Shown here: positions 1-11,692 of the stretch, in pieces
Layout: the number at the start of each line of letters is the position of its first letter
How positions within the stretch are numbered: the first letter of the stretch is position 1
Assembly: GCF_000687475.1 (NCBI RefSeq)
Contig: NC_057316.1
Location: 2,976,001-3,040,000, forward strand
DNA: 64,000 bases
Direction of reading: 5' to 3'
Source of the DNA: Ustilaginoidea virens
Taxonomy: Eukaryota > Ascomycota > Sordariomycetes > Hypocreales > Clavicipitaceae
Translations under genes and position numbers: made by a program
The notes under the pieces: model-generated
What the model saw: the letters and a program-made list of their open reading frames with translations, nothing else
Databases searched by the model: none
What the model was told of the DNA's origin: nothing

Positions 1-1667
1 TGTGGCTAAAAGGGTTACAAGGTGAGGAGGGTTCATGTAAATTGGCCCTGTTCCCCACAGCTCGATGATCCCCTCTTTTTTTTTTTTTTTTTTTGCACGT
101 AAAACAAGTGCGTGCAAACAGGATCCAGCAAGACAAAGTGTGCTTGCTTGGATTCGTATGGGAAATCCTGCTTCTCTGTGTTGTTGCAGTGGTTGTGGTT
201 GTGGTTGTGATTGTAATTGTTGTGGTTGATGCCTTGAACACTGCAAGATCACGATGGCAGCCAGCAGCAGAAGGAGCTGGAAATGGAAAGAAAGATACCG
301 TCAAGTACTCCGTACCCTGGTACATACAGTAGGTACCAGAGGCAGGTACATAGAGCTACCAGCCAGGGCTTCTCGGCGGCACCGAACGGTAACGTGTACG
401 GAGTTCCCCCCGCACACGGTACTCCGTACTCCGCACATGTGCAAGCAGTTCCCAGTTTCAACTTTCCTCCAGTACTAGCAGATGCTAGTTGACTCTATAT
501 TAAGACAAGGCTAGTGAGGTGAGTGGCCGGTCCGCTTTGTTTGCTAGGTTGGTTTACTTAGGTGCCTACCTTAGGTACCTACCTACCTTAGGTACCTACC
601 AGGTAGGTAGGTAGGTACCTGTACTTGCCTTTCTTGCCAGGTACTACTCCGTACAGTTAGTTACCTCAGTCTTCCGAAAGCGGGCCCCCCGCAAAGGTTT
701 GAGCGCGCTGCGCGCCAAGCCGACAGCAACAGCCAGCCAGGTTGCGAAAAGGCGCCCTGACCAACCAGACTGTTCAGGCCATACCGAGTACCCAGCGCCT
801 GGCGTCAACTTGCTGCGCCCCAGCTGCAACCAGACAGACAAGACAGCGGCTGCTTTGCTTGCATGTGGACTCGCAGACTTTGCCCGCCCCGCGCGTCATG
901 CCTTGGCCTCTGTTCTGCTGCCAAGGAAAAAGAAGCTCGGCCAAGGGACCAGCTTGCTTTGCTGGCTGCACGTGGCTCGCTCGCCGGATTAGTTTTACCT
1001 GCCTGCCCAGTGCCGACCACGTCGCCGCCGCCCTCTCCGCAGTCCCTTGCTTCGGAGCAACAGCAAATCGATCCTTTGCTGTCACGTTTCACGCTGGCTT
1101 GGACGAGTCCTTGAACGCATCCAACACTTTTGGCAACCAGCCAGCCGGCCATTCAGGTGCTCGAGCTACAAGCATGACCGTGCTCCCCTGAGACGGAAGG
1201 GGAACTCCGGTCCTCATCAGAGAGTGCGGCGTCTTCTCTTCCCAAGGTTGGTAGTGACCTTGGGCGCCTGCTGCCGACAGTCATTGCCTCCCTGAATTTG
1301 CCCAGGAACAAGAAAAGAAGCGAAAGGAATCCCATTGCCGTATATGGTAGTTTTACATAGCAGGTGGTTTGATCTGGTCTGTGGCAGCAACAAGGAACAC
1401 CTACAGCAGCGGGACTCGCACGGCGGAGAAGGGGGAAAAAAGAAAAAAAGAAACGGCAAAAGGGGCACAAAAATGAAAAGAGGAAAAAAAAAATGAAGAA
1501 GAGAAAAAAGCAAAAGAAAAAAAAGGAAAAGAAAAACAAAAAAAAAAAAACGAAAAGAGAAGAAACACCCATTGATAGGATTACACTTTGATATCGTTGA
1601 TATCAGCCACCATAGCCCAGCCCAACGCAGCCCGTTCCAGAATCCCTCTGAATCCATCTTCAAAAAT
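1..1667. other. Intergenic region, left edge
   Basis: No gene is recognised here. The region holds a 19-nt poly-T run at 76-94, three copies of TACTCCGTA (306-314, 420-428, 645-653), a cluster of GGTACCTA/CCTACCTTAGG palindromic motifs at about 554-622, and a purine-rich A/G stretch at about 1430-1565 just 3' of the minus-strand SAPS gene. Open frames here are short and low in complexity. Confidence 0.6.
554..622. repeat. Clustered GGTACCTA / CCTACCTTAGG palindromic motifs
   Basis: The stretch is made almost entirely of overlapping TAGGTACCTA, CCTACCTTAGG and TAGGTAGG words. Similar words recur elsewhere between genes, at about 15575-15600, 26570-26580, 37988-38006, 41630-41655, 44742-44768, 45172-45197, 50400-50435 and 54057-54067. 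Function is unknown. Confidence 0.7.
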
Positions 1668-4600
1668 TCATCTCCCGTCCTGCTTCTTGCCTGCTGCAGC
1701 CCCAACACCAACCATAACTTCATCATCATCCGGCTCCTCGATGCTGGTCCTGCTGACTGCCTCCTTCACCTCGATCGCCTTCCTGCCTTCGCGCTGCTTG
1801 TCCCCTGCAAACGTCATGTCTTCGATTTTGTGTCCTTCGCTCTCGTGCTCTCGCTTGGCCCGGCTGTCGCTCTTCGAACCAAACGGCCATAAACCACTGA
1901 GACCTCTGCTGCTTTCTTTCGCAGGATTGATCGGCAATGGCCTCAACACCAAGCTGTCCGCACTCGCCCCTCCGTCCGTCTTGTTGTCCTCTTCTGCCAT
2001 GGCAAAGTCCCCAAACTCATCCTCGTCCTCGTCAGCTTCGTCCGAATCGTCTCCTTCGTTGTTCACTTTCTTTCCCACCATGCTTCTCCACCATGACCCA
2101 CGACTACTGCCTCGGCCAATATTCACCTGGAGCTCATCATCCTCAACATCGTCGTCATCATCGTCGTCGTCGTCAAGGTCGTCATCGCCATCTCTGAACG
2201 GATCCACCGTGTTGTCTTCGTCATCTCCACCGCGGTATAGAGCTTCTGACGATGGCTGAAAAGATTGGCTCTTCTTCTGGTGCATCGCCAAACGTGCGGC
2301 AAGTTGGAGTCTGGCCCTTGAGGGGGGAATGTTCAACGGTGGCGGCGGCGGAGGCGGCGGAGGGATTGAAGGCGGAGTCATCGACGCACTCGTATTGTTG
2401 AGAGGATCTGTGTAGGACCGGAACTGAACAATTGTTCACATTAGCGCTTGAGTCTTGCTTTCTTGACACGTGCAGTCAAGAAGTGTCTGGACTGAATGAA
2501 AACAACTTGGGCTTGGGCCCGAGACAACCACGACTGCACACTTTCTATGCATCTCTTCAGCGTGCAAAATGTGTCTTTGCCAATGCACCATTGATCCGTC
2601 AATACAACGAGTGTCGTCATCTTGCTGCTTCAAAACAAATCTTTGCTTTGTTACGTCTTCATCGTGATCAAAACCTTGCTTTCGGCGAGAGCTTGACGGA
2701 ATCGTCAACATCATAATACTCGAATGCTTTTCAACTCAGTGAAGCCCACTTGCTCCATATTGGCACGTGTCCCATGGCAGAGTTGAAAGGTGGCGCTTGC
2801 CAAACTTCCCCAAGACAAAAAGAGTCACAAGTCCACATCACTTAATGACGTGGCTCGTTCTCTTGTGATTTCGCCATAAATGCCATTCAGTCGAAAATCG
2901 GGCGGGGAGCTTTCTCCCGCCCAGTCTGCATAGTCCATTTCCGATATGAAGCGCACGCACAGCTGACCCAAGAGTGGCATGGCCGTCCACGCTTGACCCT
3001 CCTGTTTGCGTTTTGACGGATCCTGGGCAAGTCATAGTGACAATCTGCGGGGGAATCGGAGCTCCTTTTTTTGCGACTGTTTCGGGGGATCCAAAGCTTA
3101 AATTATCAAGAGAATCGCCACTCACCTCGGAGTTGACATCCTCCTCCTCCGCATCTCCTTCTTCATCCTCTTCGTCGCTACTGCTTCCAAAGCCCGACAT
3201 CAAGGTTCCGGCGCTGATGGCGAAAGGACCGATGCTGTTGTTGCTGCCTTCGTTGAGATCTATGCCTCCATTCAGGCCAGCTTCCGCTAAAACGTTGGAT
3301 GCTGCGGAGGATCCGCCTCCGAGACCAGAGAATCCTACCCCGGCCAGACCGCTTCCACTTCCAATGCTTCCCCGATGTCCAAGAGCAACCTCAGGACGGA
3401 CACCTCCCAGAATGGCATTGTCTCGCTCGCGCGTCTCTGCTAGAGCACCCTCCACGTAGTTGATCCACTCTTGACTCATCACCTTATCAAGAACCGTTTC
3501 GGAAAGTAACTCGGGGGGATGGCGTTCCGTAAACTTGACCACTTCCTCGGCAATGAGAGTCAAGTGGCCCATGTAGCCCATGCGTGTCTTGGCCTTGGCC
3601 TGAGACACATCGCTGGCCTGTTGACCGTTGATAATGGCCGTCGTGATGTCTGCAGCCTCGAACAGAGATACGGCCAGGGTTGAGTTATACCCACGGTCCA
3701 TAGGACCGTTGAATACCTGTTGGACAATGTCATACACCACATTGTGCAGAAAGTTGTTCCATGGATATGAAAAGAAAAATGACTATCCAGATGTCGTTAG
3801 CTTGATGGACAACCTTGAGGTGAGATAATGCGTGGATCATACCAAGATTGCTGGCACAACACGATGTTCGACGAACTGCATTTTGAGGTAGTCTCCCACC
3901 ACGGGTCCTGGTGAAACAATCGTCTGTGGCTGCTCATGTGCCACAGGGATCTCTTCTCTGTCAGTGAAGTCTTTTGACGCTGTTTCTCGCTCTGTTGATG
4001 AAATTCCGGGAGCATTGGCCGTTCCTTCAGCCTCGTTCTTTTCGGCGGACTGTTCTGCAGCGGGCGACGCGGCACTGGATGCCGAAAACAGCGGTGCGGG
4101 CGTGTCCTCTGGATGAGGTGACAGGCCAGCATGCTGGCTGTCGTTTCTCAACTCGTTTGGGTCTAGCACAGAGGCAGGAACTTTTGCTTCAGCACCGGTA
4201 ACAGGGGGGATAGAAAGACTGCTTGCATGTTCGCGGGGATTGAGATGCTCATCTATCTCCTTGGCAGCAGAATCCAGATCAGCCAAGATAGCCGTTGCCG
4301 TATTGTGCGGCGTTGTAGAGTTTTCCGTCTCGAAAGTTTCGACGCATTTGATTTTGCTGGGAGACAATGGCGCAACAATGAGATCTGGATCCTCAAACTG
4401 CTGCTCATTCATCTTGTCAACGCCGACAGAGAGGCGGGGGGAGCTAAGTGGCTCGTCGACAAAGTCGTCTTCGTCCTTATCAAGGAATGACGAGGGAGGG
4501 CCTGCCGCGATGTCGTCTTCTGCTTTGACAAACTCGTGCGACGTATCTTCACTCATTTCTTTGCTGGGTTCTACCTCTTCAAAGCCATCATCATCAGCAG

Positions 4601-5355
4601 GATTGATTACCTCCAAACGTCGTGCCTCATCGTGGGTGCCGTGGGGCATTCGCATGGTAAGATCCTCAGTGCTGGGATTCTCGTCCCTGCGAGGACCGAG
4701 CTTCCCTTGGATCCGCAAACGATGACGCTCGGCATCTCTGCTTGCTATCAATTGCTCCGACCCGACTTCGTTGAGAAGTCCCATGTTGCTGCAGTGCAAC
4801 AATTCTGCCATCAACTCGCAGGTCTTGAATCGGTCAAAACCGAGGGGCTCCAACTTTTCCCCAAACGTAGACTCGAGATCATGTTTTCGCGAAGGCCCAT
4901 CCATGATGAGGGTCATGAAGTTGGGTACGTTGTCAGCGAAAAGCCGCAGCAACGTGCCCAGGTAAATAGGGTCCCGGCTAGAAGGCACGGGGTTTGCTTC
5001 GGAGCCCACGTCGGGATCATAATCGGAGTTGTTTTTTCTGATGACTTCAATGACAATCCCGACGCCGACAGTGAGAGGATTGCCGCCTCGGAGCATGTAA
5101 CCAATGAGTTGTTCGACGCAGGGTTGCGACACGAGCTGACGGGTGAGTTCGTTGGGACCTATGCACTGCTGTTCGTTTTGCGAGGCATTTGCAGATATGG
5201 TGATGATTGCCTTGATGAAATCTCCAGCAGCCGTTTGCATAACCCAGCTGTGCTTGGGATCGAGGCAAGAAAGGAGCGTTGGTATGATGTCTTTGGAGTA
5301 GAGCCACTGGATTGAGACGTTTTTGACAGGTTAGTGGCAAGGAACATGAGATGCA

Positions 5356-5394
<39 letters not shown>

Positions 5395-6073
5395 CACCAC
5401 TGACCTCTACGATGCCTTGACCGCCTTCGTTGCGATCTAGTGCAATGATTTTGAGAAGCAGATCCATAATCATGGGACATTCGACGTGGTTCAGGAGCTG
5501 AGGAACCACGGAGGGAATGGTGCGGAAGAGTTCCATCATGTCGTCCGTCTTCTTCTCGAACAAGGACTCATTGACCTTGGTGAAGTAACTGGCTTGAAGA
5601 GGGTCGAGGGGGGCGGGCCGGTCGAGAAATTGCCAGAACTTGCGGACCAGTTGACGGTTTTCTGTCAGGGCCTCGTAAATTGACCAGGTGTCGGAGCTCA
5701 AGACCTCGGCGGCGACGAGAGCATATCGGTTACGTCGCTTCTCTTGCTCCTCCTCATCATTGTTGGTCAGGTCGGTGGCCCGAGACGAGGCGCGAGGTCG
5801 CGAAAAGGGCAACAGGCGACTTTTGCCCTTTGCTTCTTCGTCGGCGGCGTCATCGGGGGTTGCGAAGACTTCGAGTTTGGAGGCGACGACATACTCCAAC
5901 AGTCTCTCGAGTATCTTGTCCTCGCGGAGGTACTCGATGAGTTTGGAGTTGTGCTGTTTGAGCTCCTGGATCAGGTCGGTCTCGTCCAGGAGCTCCTCGA
6001 GAGTGAAGTCGGGCTTGTCGAGGATGGTGTCGATGGTGGAGATGTTGGCGTAACCGCCAAATCTCCAAAACAT
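1668..6073 (-). CDS. SIT4/PP6-associated regulatory subunit (SAPS domain)
   Basis: Four exons on the minus strand: 6073-5405, 5306-3843, 3782-3126 and 2423-1668, about 1181 residues. The SAPS family binds the PP2A-like phosphatase Sit4/PP6 and directs it in cell-cycle, TOR and nutrient signalling. The N-terminus (MFWRFGGYANISTIDTIL) and the run through NHVECPMIMDLLLKII, MQTAAGDFIKAI, QPCVEQLIGYML, KMQFVEHRVVP, SFFFSYPWNNFLHN and NGPMDRGYN are typical SAPS blocks. Joining at GAG|GTCAGT, TTG|GTATGA and GAG|GTGAGT restores family-like sequence each time (GIVE|WLYSK, PAIL|SFFF, NSE|FRSYTDPL). The C-terminal 250 residues are acidic, with a proline run and DEFGDF. Intron 1 carries a 33-nt homopolymer; intron 3 is unusually long at 702 nt. 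Family is sure; the exact C-terminus is less so. Confidence 0.92.
2424..3125 (-). other. Long (702 nt) third intron of the SAPS gene
   Basis: Donor GAG|GTGAGT at 3125 and acceptor TTCAG|TTCCGG ending at 2424 join NSE to FRSYTDPLNN, a join that fits SAPS homologues. The reading frame stays open for 91 codons past the donor, then stops at 2838. Every other intron placed in this window is 60-142 nt. I recognise no gene or repeat in it. Confidence 0.75.
5357..5389. repeat. 33-nt homopolymer (T on coding strand) inside an intron
   Basis: An uninterrupted run of A on the plus strand lies inside the 98-nt first intron (5307-5404) of the SAPS gene and acts as an extreme polypyrimidine tract on the coding strand. 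Left unspliced it stays in frame and would encode a poly-Phe stretch. Confidence 0.85.
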
Positions 6074-6613
6074 GGCGGGCGGGTTCTATGTCACGGCGCC
6101 GGGCGACGAACAGCACCGGCGACGGAAACGGATGGAGCGGAAATATGCGGGCTCGATAAACCGGATCATATACTGAGCAGCTCGCAAAAAAGGAAAAAAA
6201 AAATTGAATGACGTTAGGAGCGTTGATGTGGCATTCGGCTGGAATGAAAAGTGGCAGGCAGGCCAAGCAGGGAACGAGGGTCTGCGTGCGGGTCTCGAGG
6301 GTTTGGTTGAGGGTTTTGGCTGTGGAGGGAGGAGCAAATAGGAGCAGCAGTCAGCAGTCAGTCAGTCAGTCAGTCACAGTCAGTCAGTCAATCAGTCAGT
6401 CCGGCGCGGTCGGCATCGGCGAATGGTGATGCGACGCAATGTAAGATTCGGAATGCCAGATGCCAGATGCCAGATGCAACATGCAGCTTTGAGGACGAGG
6501 AGCCCCGGCAAGGAATCAGATGCTTCCGGCCTTTTAAGGGATCCCGTTGGGCTGTTGATTTCTTGGTTGAGTCGAGTCTGGTGCACGACTGGAGTAAGCC
6601 AGCTGGAGCTGGG

Positions 6614-6668
6614 TTGCTGTTGTGCTGTTGTGCTGTTGTGCTGTTGTGCTGTTGTGCTGTTGTTGTGC
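6614..6668. repeat. TGTTGTGC octamer minisatellite
   Basis: About six tandem copies of an 8-nt TGTTGTGC unit, ending in TGTTGTTGTGC. The unit length is not a multiple of three, which leaves cysteine-rich or Gln/His-rich frames open that are not genes. Confidence 0.8.
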
Positions 6669-7474
6669 TTCCCAGTTGGGTGTTGAAGTTGGTTGGGCAC
6701 TGAACAGGCACTTGACTGACGACTCGGCTTTGGGGAAGGCGCGGCCGCGGGGGTTTGGATTGATTGGTGAAGTCAGTCACTTCATGTCTGGTTTGTTTCA
6801 ATCAAGTCAAACGTCTGGTTATGCTGGCACTTGGTTTGCCCTGTGCAAAAAGGCCCGAACCACCTGGCTGTGGGAGTGGAGTGGCTGGCTGGCTGGCTGG
6901 CTCGGCTAGCCGCCGGCTGACTGCCAGCACGACCTCCGAGCCTGTAAGGAGGTACATAGGCACGGCACCTACCTGGGCAGCCTTGGCAGGGAGAAGCTGG
7001 GAGAAGCTGGCTGAAGCTGGCTGGACTCACATGTCATTCGATGGATTGTTTCGTGCGGTCGGGTTGCTATGAGTTGCCGTTCTTAGTAATAATGCAAAAC
7101 ATCACCACCGTCGTCGGCCTGCGGCAACTTGCGACCTTTAACTTGCATGCATCAACCACCACGCTTACCCGTCTCGTGTCCCGACTCCCGACTCCCGACT
7201 CCCCAGAACTACCACGAGGCCCGCCGTGTGCGACTTCACTTGCACAAGTCCAGAGCTCAGCTCGCCGTCTCGGCTTTTCCCTCCTCGTCGTACCGCCGCC
7301 CTATGCGGAATATGGTGGCCACTGGCCTTCCAAAGGGGACTTGTCCAATGTCGGGCCATGTGGAGGATGCGCTACACCAGACTTGACTCTACTCCGTACT
7401 CCGTAATGCTGTCACAAGTACGTACTGCGGAGCTCGCGCAAGGTGTCAATCATCATGCAAGTGATGCCAAGTTG

Positions 7475-7496
7475 CCCCCCCCCCCCCCCCCCCCCC
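7475..7496. repeat. 22-nt poly-C run
   Basis: An uninterrupted C run begins about 10 nt 3' of the stop codon of the minus-strand TFIP11-like gene (poly-G on its coding strand). It is prone to slippage and sequencing error, so sequence around this gene end should be treated with care. Confidence 0.9.
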
Positions 7497-7506
7497 GCCA
7501 GAAGCA

Positions 7507-9888
7507 CTATACAAGATTCATCATGTGCAGCCCTTTATCCAGTTCAGTTCGTACGCCCTTGATTCCAGTCATGTCTCTCAGCAACACCCTTCGCCACCAG
7601 GTATACCACTCTGCCACCTCGGACAGGTCTCCCTCGGCGAGTGCTAGCCACTCCCGAAGCTTTTCATACCACATTGGCAAGACATCTTGGATAAGCACCT
7701 CGGCGACCATGGCATCGCCTAGCATGCCGTTCCATTTCATGACACCTGTCAAGATGGGAAGGTAGGGCTCCTGGTCTGCCGGGTCAACCCGGAAGTTGGC
7801 TCGCAAATAGCGACCCATTGATGGTAACACGTGAGACATTATCAATGGTTGCCATTGACTGCCGAGCACATCCTCCCACTGTTTCAAACCAGGAACGATC
7901 CCGCGCTCAAACTCCCACACATCAATCAGTTGTCGATATTTTCTCTTGACATCTGCCACTAAGCCAGTGCCTTTGGGATCCAGATGATAGGGCGGGAGGT
8001 GTTGTAGCCAGGGGAAGAGCCAAGTATGCGGCAGGTGGTGGCTCTGGCGTTTCCTCTTGGGGTTCCAGTCGGAAACAGCAGTCTCCAGCTTTCTCGCGAT
8101 TTGATCCATGACCTGGGCCCGGACGAAATGGGGGAGCAGGTCGTTCCAGTTTTCAACAATATCCAACATGGGGGTTGGTGTTAGTGGATCCCACTGTCGT
8201 ACCGCGGCGACAACCCTCGGCAGCCATATCTTGTACATCATGCTTTCGTACGGCGTTGTGGCCTTTTGGTGCCTCCGGTAACTGCCTTCTGGATGAAAAT
8301 CGTTCAGTTCCCTCTTCTTGACTGCGCGCGCGCCATCCTCCGACTTGATCAATAATTCAAAGAGCTTTCTGATATTCGAAGCAAACGTTGACGGGTCGGC
8401 AAGGGGATCCCAATCTGCATCTTTCAAAAACGGGTGCATGGCAGCAACAGCTAGCTCGGCTGTTTCTGCACTTGGGACATGGCCCTCGAACGCTTTCTCA
8501 AAGCATGCCGAAACACCAGTTATATCCGCATCTGCCGTGACTTCTTTCGACACCAACTCGGCAAACGCTTGAAGCCTCTCAAAGTCGGATCGTAAATCTT
8601 CTATTTCTCTTTCCCTTTCTTTCAACTCCAGGTCCAACCAAGCTTTGCGCTCTTCCAAGTTCCTCCATTCTCCAGAGAATGCCTGTAGGTCGGTCTGTGC
8701 TCGCTTAACAAGTTTCCGTGCCTCTGTGAGCTCCGTTGATTCTGGTGTACCAGAGGTAGGCGTCATGATTCCGCTGGTCGAGGTAAGCATCTTACTCCTT
8801 GGCCCAGTCATATCCAGAATTGGTGTGAACGCTTCAGGGATATGTAAACCAGGGGCGGAGGCTTTCAACTCCTCAACCGTTAGGTACTTTGTCTTGGGAC
8901 GTCGGGGAGTGCTTGAACCACTACCACCACCACCACCACCACCACCACCTAGTCCCTTTCTTTTCGCCCCTTTCCCTTTTTTCGGTTCTCCGTCCGAGTC
9001 GACGATTTTTTCGCCGCGCATTTCGGCCTGCCTCCTCTCTTCTCGGCGCTCTTGTTCCGATTTTTCCTTGACGGCTCCTAAGCCGATGCCCTGGGGTCGT
9101 AAGTTTGCCTCGATAATAATATTGCGCCCTTGCCCTTCTTTGCCGAGACCTTTGCCCTCTACATATCCCATCTTGGCCATCATCCGCGCACCGAAACCCT
9201 TGGCGTTCACTTTTCCTTTGCTTGTAAACGTACTGTGTTGCGGTCGATTTTGGGGCGGCGCCGTAGCTTCATCCGACTCCCTTAGAACTGGCTCATTTGC
9301 AGACGAGGGCACAAACCCCATTCCGAGAACGTTGCTCCCATCGAAATATGACTCGACCTTGGGAACAGGTATGTTTGGAGCCACACCGTCATCATTTGGG
9401 GCGGTTCCGTTCAAGGCGGATCCGATTCCACTGCGAAATCCTAGCCCGACACCAGAACCTTGACTGTCGGTTTCGTCTTCGCCCTCGCTTCCGCTTTCGT
9501 CCTTTTGCTCCTCGCCCCAACTTCCTTTACCGCCATTTCCTAGCACTGGCCGATTATCGTCATGGTCCATTTCTTCGTCTGTATCGGTCGATTTCGCTGC
9601 CGAGGAAACAAAGCTCATTCCCTTGTTCCGCAAGGTCTTTCTTTTCCAGCGCGAATTGGGGCCATCGTCATCACTGTCAGAACCGAAGATTCCCAACGCA
9701 GCCTTCTCTTTGGTGTTTTTGCCAACACGCCGTTTCTTCCTGGGGTTGAAGTCGCCAAATTCATCATCAGCCTCTAGGCTTGGTATTCGGTGGTCGTCTT
9801 CATCTTCGGATTCTGATGACGAGAACTCTGCGGCTGAAGCCTTTGTAATTCGGGAGGGGTCAAATGGAATATTTGTCCTATTTTCCAT
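7507..9888 (-). CDS. TFIP11/Ntr1-type G-patch spliceosome disassembly factor
   Basis: A single exon of 793 residues starting MENRTNIPFDPSR. Ntr1/Spp382 and TFIP11 recruit and activate the DEAH helicase Prp43 through their G-patch to release lariat-intron spliceosomes in the nucleus. The N-terminus (about 1-150) is acidic with DDEFGDFNPRKKRR, a basic nuclear-targeting-like patch. The G-patch is at about 230-272 (GFGARMMAKMGYVEGKGLG...GIGLG). A Gly run and basic linker follow (about 310-330), a coiled segment at about 385-440, then the GCFC-type alpha-helical domain to the end, with DWNPK, TWLFPWLQHLPP, GLKQWEDVLGSQ and EWYTWWRRVL. The protein stops right after LHMMNLV, while animal homologues continue past an equivalent MN motif; see findings. 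Confidence 0.9.
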   Translation of the reverse strand: MENRTNIPFDPSRITKASAAEFSSSESEDEDDHRIPSLEADDEFGDFNPRKKRRVGKNTKEKAALGIFGSDSDDDGPNSRWKRKTLRNKGMSFVSSAAKSTDTDEEMDHDDNRPVLGNGGKGSWGEEQKDESGSEGEDETDSQGSGVGLGFRSGIGSALNGTAPNDDGVAPNIPVPKVESYFDGSNVLGMGFVPSSANEPVLRESDEATAPPQNRPQHSTFTSKGKVNAKGFGARMMAKMGYVEGKGLGKEGQGRNIIIEANLRPQGIGLGAVKEKSEQERREERRQAEMRGEKIVDSDGEPKKGKGAKRKGLGGGGGGGGGSGSSTPRRPKTKYLTVEELKASAPGLHIPEAFTPILDMTGPRSKMLTSTSGIMTPTSGTPESTELTEARKLVKRAQTDLQAFSGEWRNLEERKAWLDLELKEREREIEDLRSDFERLQAFAELVSKEVTADADITGVSACFEKAFEGHVPSAETAELAVAAMHPFLKDADWDPLADPSTFASNIRKLFELLIKSEDGARAVKKRELNDFHPEGSYRRHQKATTPYESMMYKIWLPRVVAAVRQWDPLTPTPMLDIVENWNDLLPHFVRAQVMDQIARKLETAVSDWNPKRKRQSHHLPHTWLFPWLQHLPPYHLDPKGTGLVADVKRKYRQLIDVWEFERGIVPGLKQWEDVLGSQWQPLIMSHVLPSMGRYLRANFRVDPADQEPYLPILTGVMKWNGMLGDAMVAEVLIQDVLPMWYEKLREWLALAEGDLSEVAEWYTWWRRVLLRDMTGIKGVRTELDKGLHMMNLV

Positions 9889-11692
9889 AATTTAGTTGCG
9901 CCCTGAAGGTTGTGGGCCTTCTATAGGAGATAGGGGTGAAAGGGGAGGTCCCTGATCCATATTCGAACATGATGTTACGAGATGTTGAAGGGACCAAAAA
10001 GTGACATTACTTTTTGGGAGTCATTGCGGCAGTGCCACGTGACCCGCCCGACTCGGAAGGTTGGCACCTTGAACAAGGATGATTGGACGGGGAGGCACTA
10101 CTCCGTACGGAATTTCCTCTTCCTCGTCACTTTCTTTATTTATTTATCTTTCCTCTTAAGAGCTCTTATTCTTCAACCTTGATTTTCTTCCTTTGACAGT
10201 CGACCGATGATGGGAACAATGAACATGTGGATGGAAAATGGTTGAGGTTCTTTTGTTTTTCTCCAGCGATGGCGGGGGCTGAGGTGCAGCACCAGAAGGC
10301 AATGCCACCTGCAGTCGACCAACAAACCCTCGAATGCAGCAGTCTGTCTGTGGGTCTCAGACAGACCTCCAAGAATAACCCCATAACCACAGCAGATCAA
10401 TTAAAAAACGCTGTTCTGTTCTTGTCCCCTATTTTATCACACCACAAAAAAAAAAAAAAAAAAAAAAAAAACAGTTAGATTATGTTGGCTGAACAGCTCC
10501 AGTTATCGCTACCTTGCCGATGGTGACAGTTACATAAAGGGACTGACTGGTGCTTGCTCTCTCCATTCCTACCCGTGCTTATCTGCCCTGTGCGCGGTGT
10601 CAGAACCTATTGACATCGCTCAAGCTAATTCCCAATTCGTTAGTGCCTGGCAGGTTGGGCTTTGATTGGGTCACTGGTCTGTTGGGCCTGCGCCAGGCCG
10701 TCGTCAAGATAGGGGTTCTAACCAGCAGCGAAAACAACATTGAAGAGAACAAGCGGCTGGTCTCTTGTCATTCTCGTTTGGTAAGTATAGCGTCACCGAA
10801 TCACCCAGGTGCCAAACAGCTTTACCAGACAGGAGGGCGATTGCTGGCTTCGTTTACTCGGCATCCTGGGCCAGGCCAAGTTAGGCTCAATTCAAATTCA
10901 ACTGAAATAGGTTCCTGGTATGTACGGAGTATGTACGGAAGTATGTAACTTGAGGCTTAGCCCCGCCAAGGCTCGAGCTGCTCTCCTCTCCACCCACCAG
11001 CAACCCATCTTTCTGCTGCTCTGGTGATGATGCTTGTCACCAGACACCAGCACGCACCTGTTTAACAAAACTCCTCCCCATAGCACGCGCCTTACTTTCC
11101 CCGTCTCGAAGCTATCGCGCCGACATCGCCCCCATTTAACACTCGCTCGCTCTTTGTCCGATCAACGTTAGCGACTCTCCATACCACTCAAGGCATTTTA
11201 TAACCTGTTGTTTTCATTTTCGATTCCTCCGCCGCCGCCCTCTCGATTGGTGCATATGGGCTTGACGCCAAACCGATCATCAGACAAGTATTGAGCGAAG
11301 GAGGCTACGGGTAGAAGCACCTGCTTTGATTCACCCGCTCCTTCCAGTCGTATCCCAACTACACCGGTCGGTGGATCCAGCTTGCTTCGTCCCAGCTTTC
11401 GCCGTTTGTTAGCGAACCCCGTTTCCCGTTTCATAGTATGTCTGCTACGCTCCTTCCCAAATTCTGCGACTTAGACTTCGGAGGCCAGGATGCGTCCTTG
11501 CAAAGATGAATGTAGAACTCAGCAGAGTTCAAATGGACCATGGAAGGGCGTCATCGCCGCCCGGAAGGCATCCAAGGGCTAATCTCAAAACTAGTCCGCT
11601 CCGCGAAGCCCAAACTACAAAGGTATCGCCGCCAGAACACCTACCGTTTCTGTAGCTCAACTGGTTACGGTGTCGGCTGTGATTATCCCAAA
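9889..11692. other. Divergent promoter region, TFIP11-like / TOG gene
   Basis: This is the shared upstream region of the minus-strand G-patch gene and the plus-strand TOG gene. It has a 26-nt poly-A run at 10446-10471 and TACTCCGTA/TACGGAGTA copies at 10099-10107 and 10923-10931. No open frame here resembles a known protein. Confidence 0.6.

Larger units (their letters stand above)
6074..7506. other. Intergenic region between SAPS and TFIP11 genes
   Basis: No gene is recognised. It contains a CAGT tetranucleotide tract (about 6350-6401), a TGTTGTGC octamer array (about 6614-6668), overlapping TACTCCGTA copies (7390-7405) and a 22-nt poly-C run (7475-7496). The left end holds the SAPS promoter. 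Confidence 0.6.
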
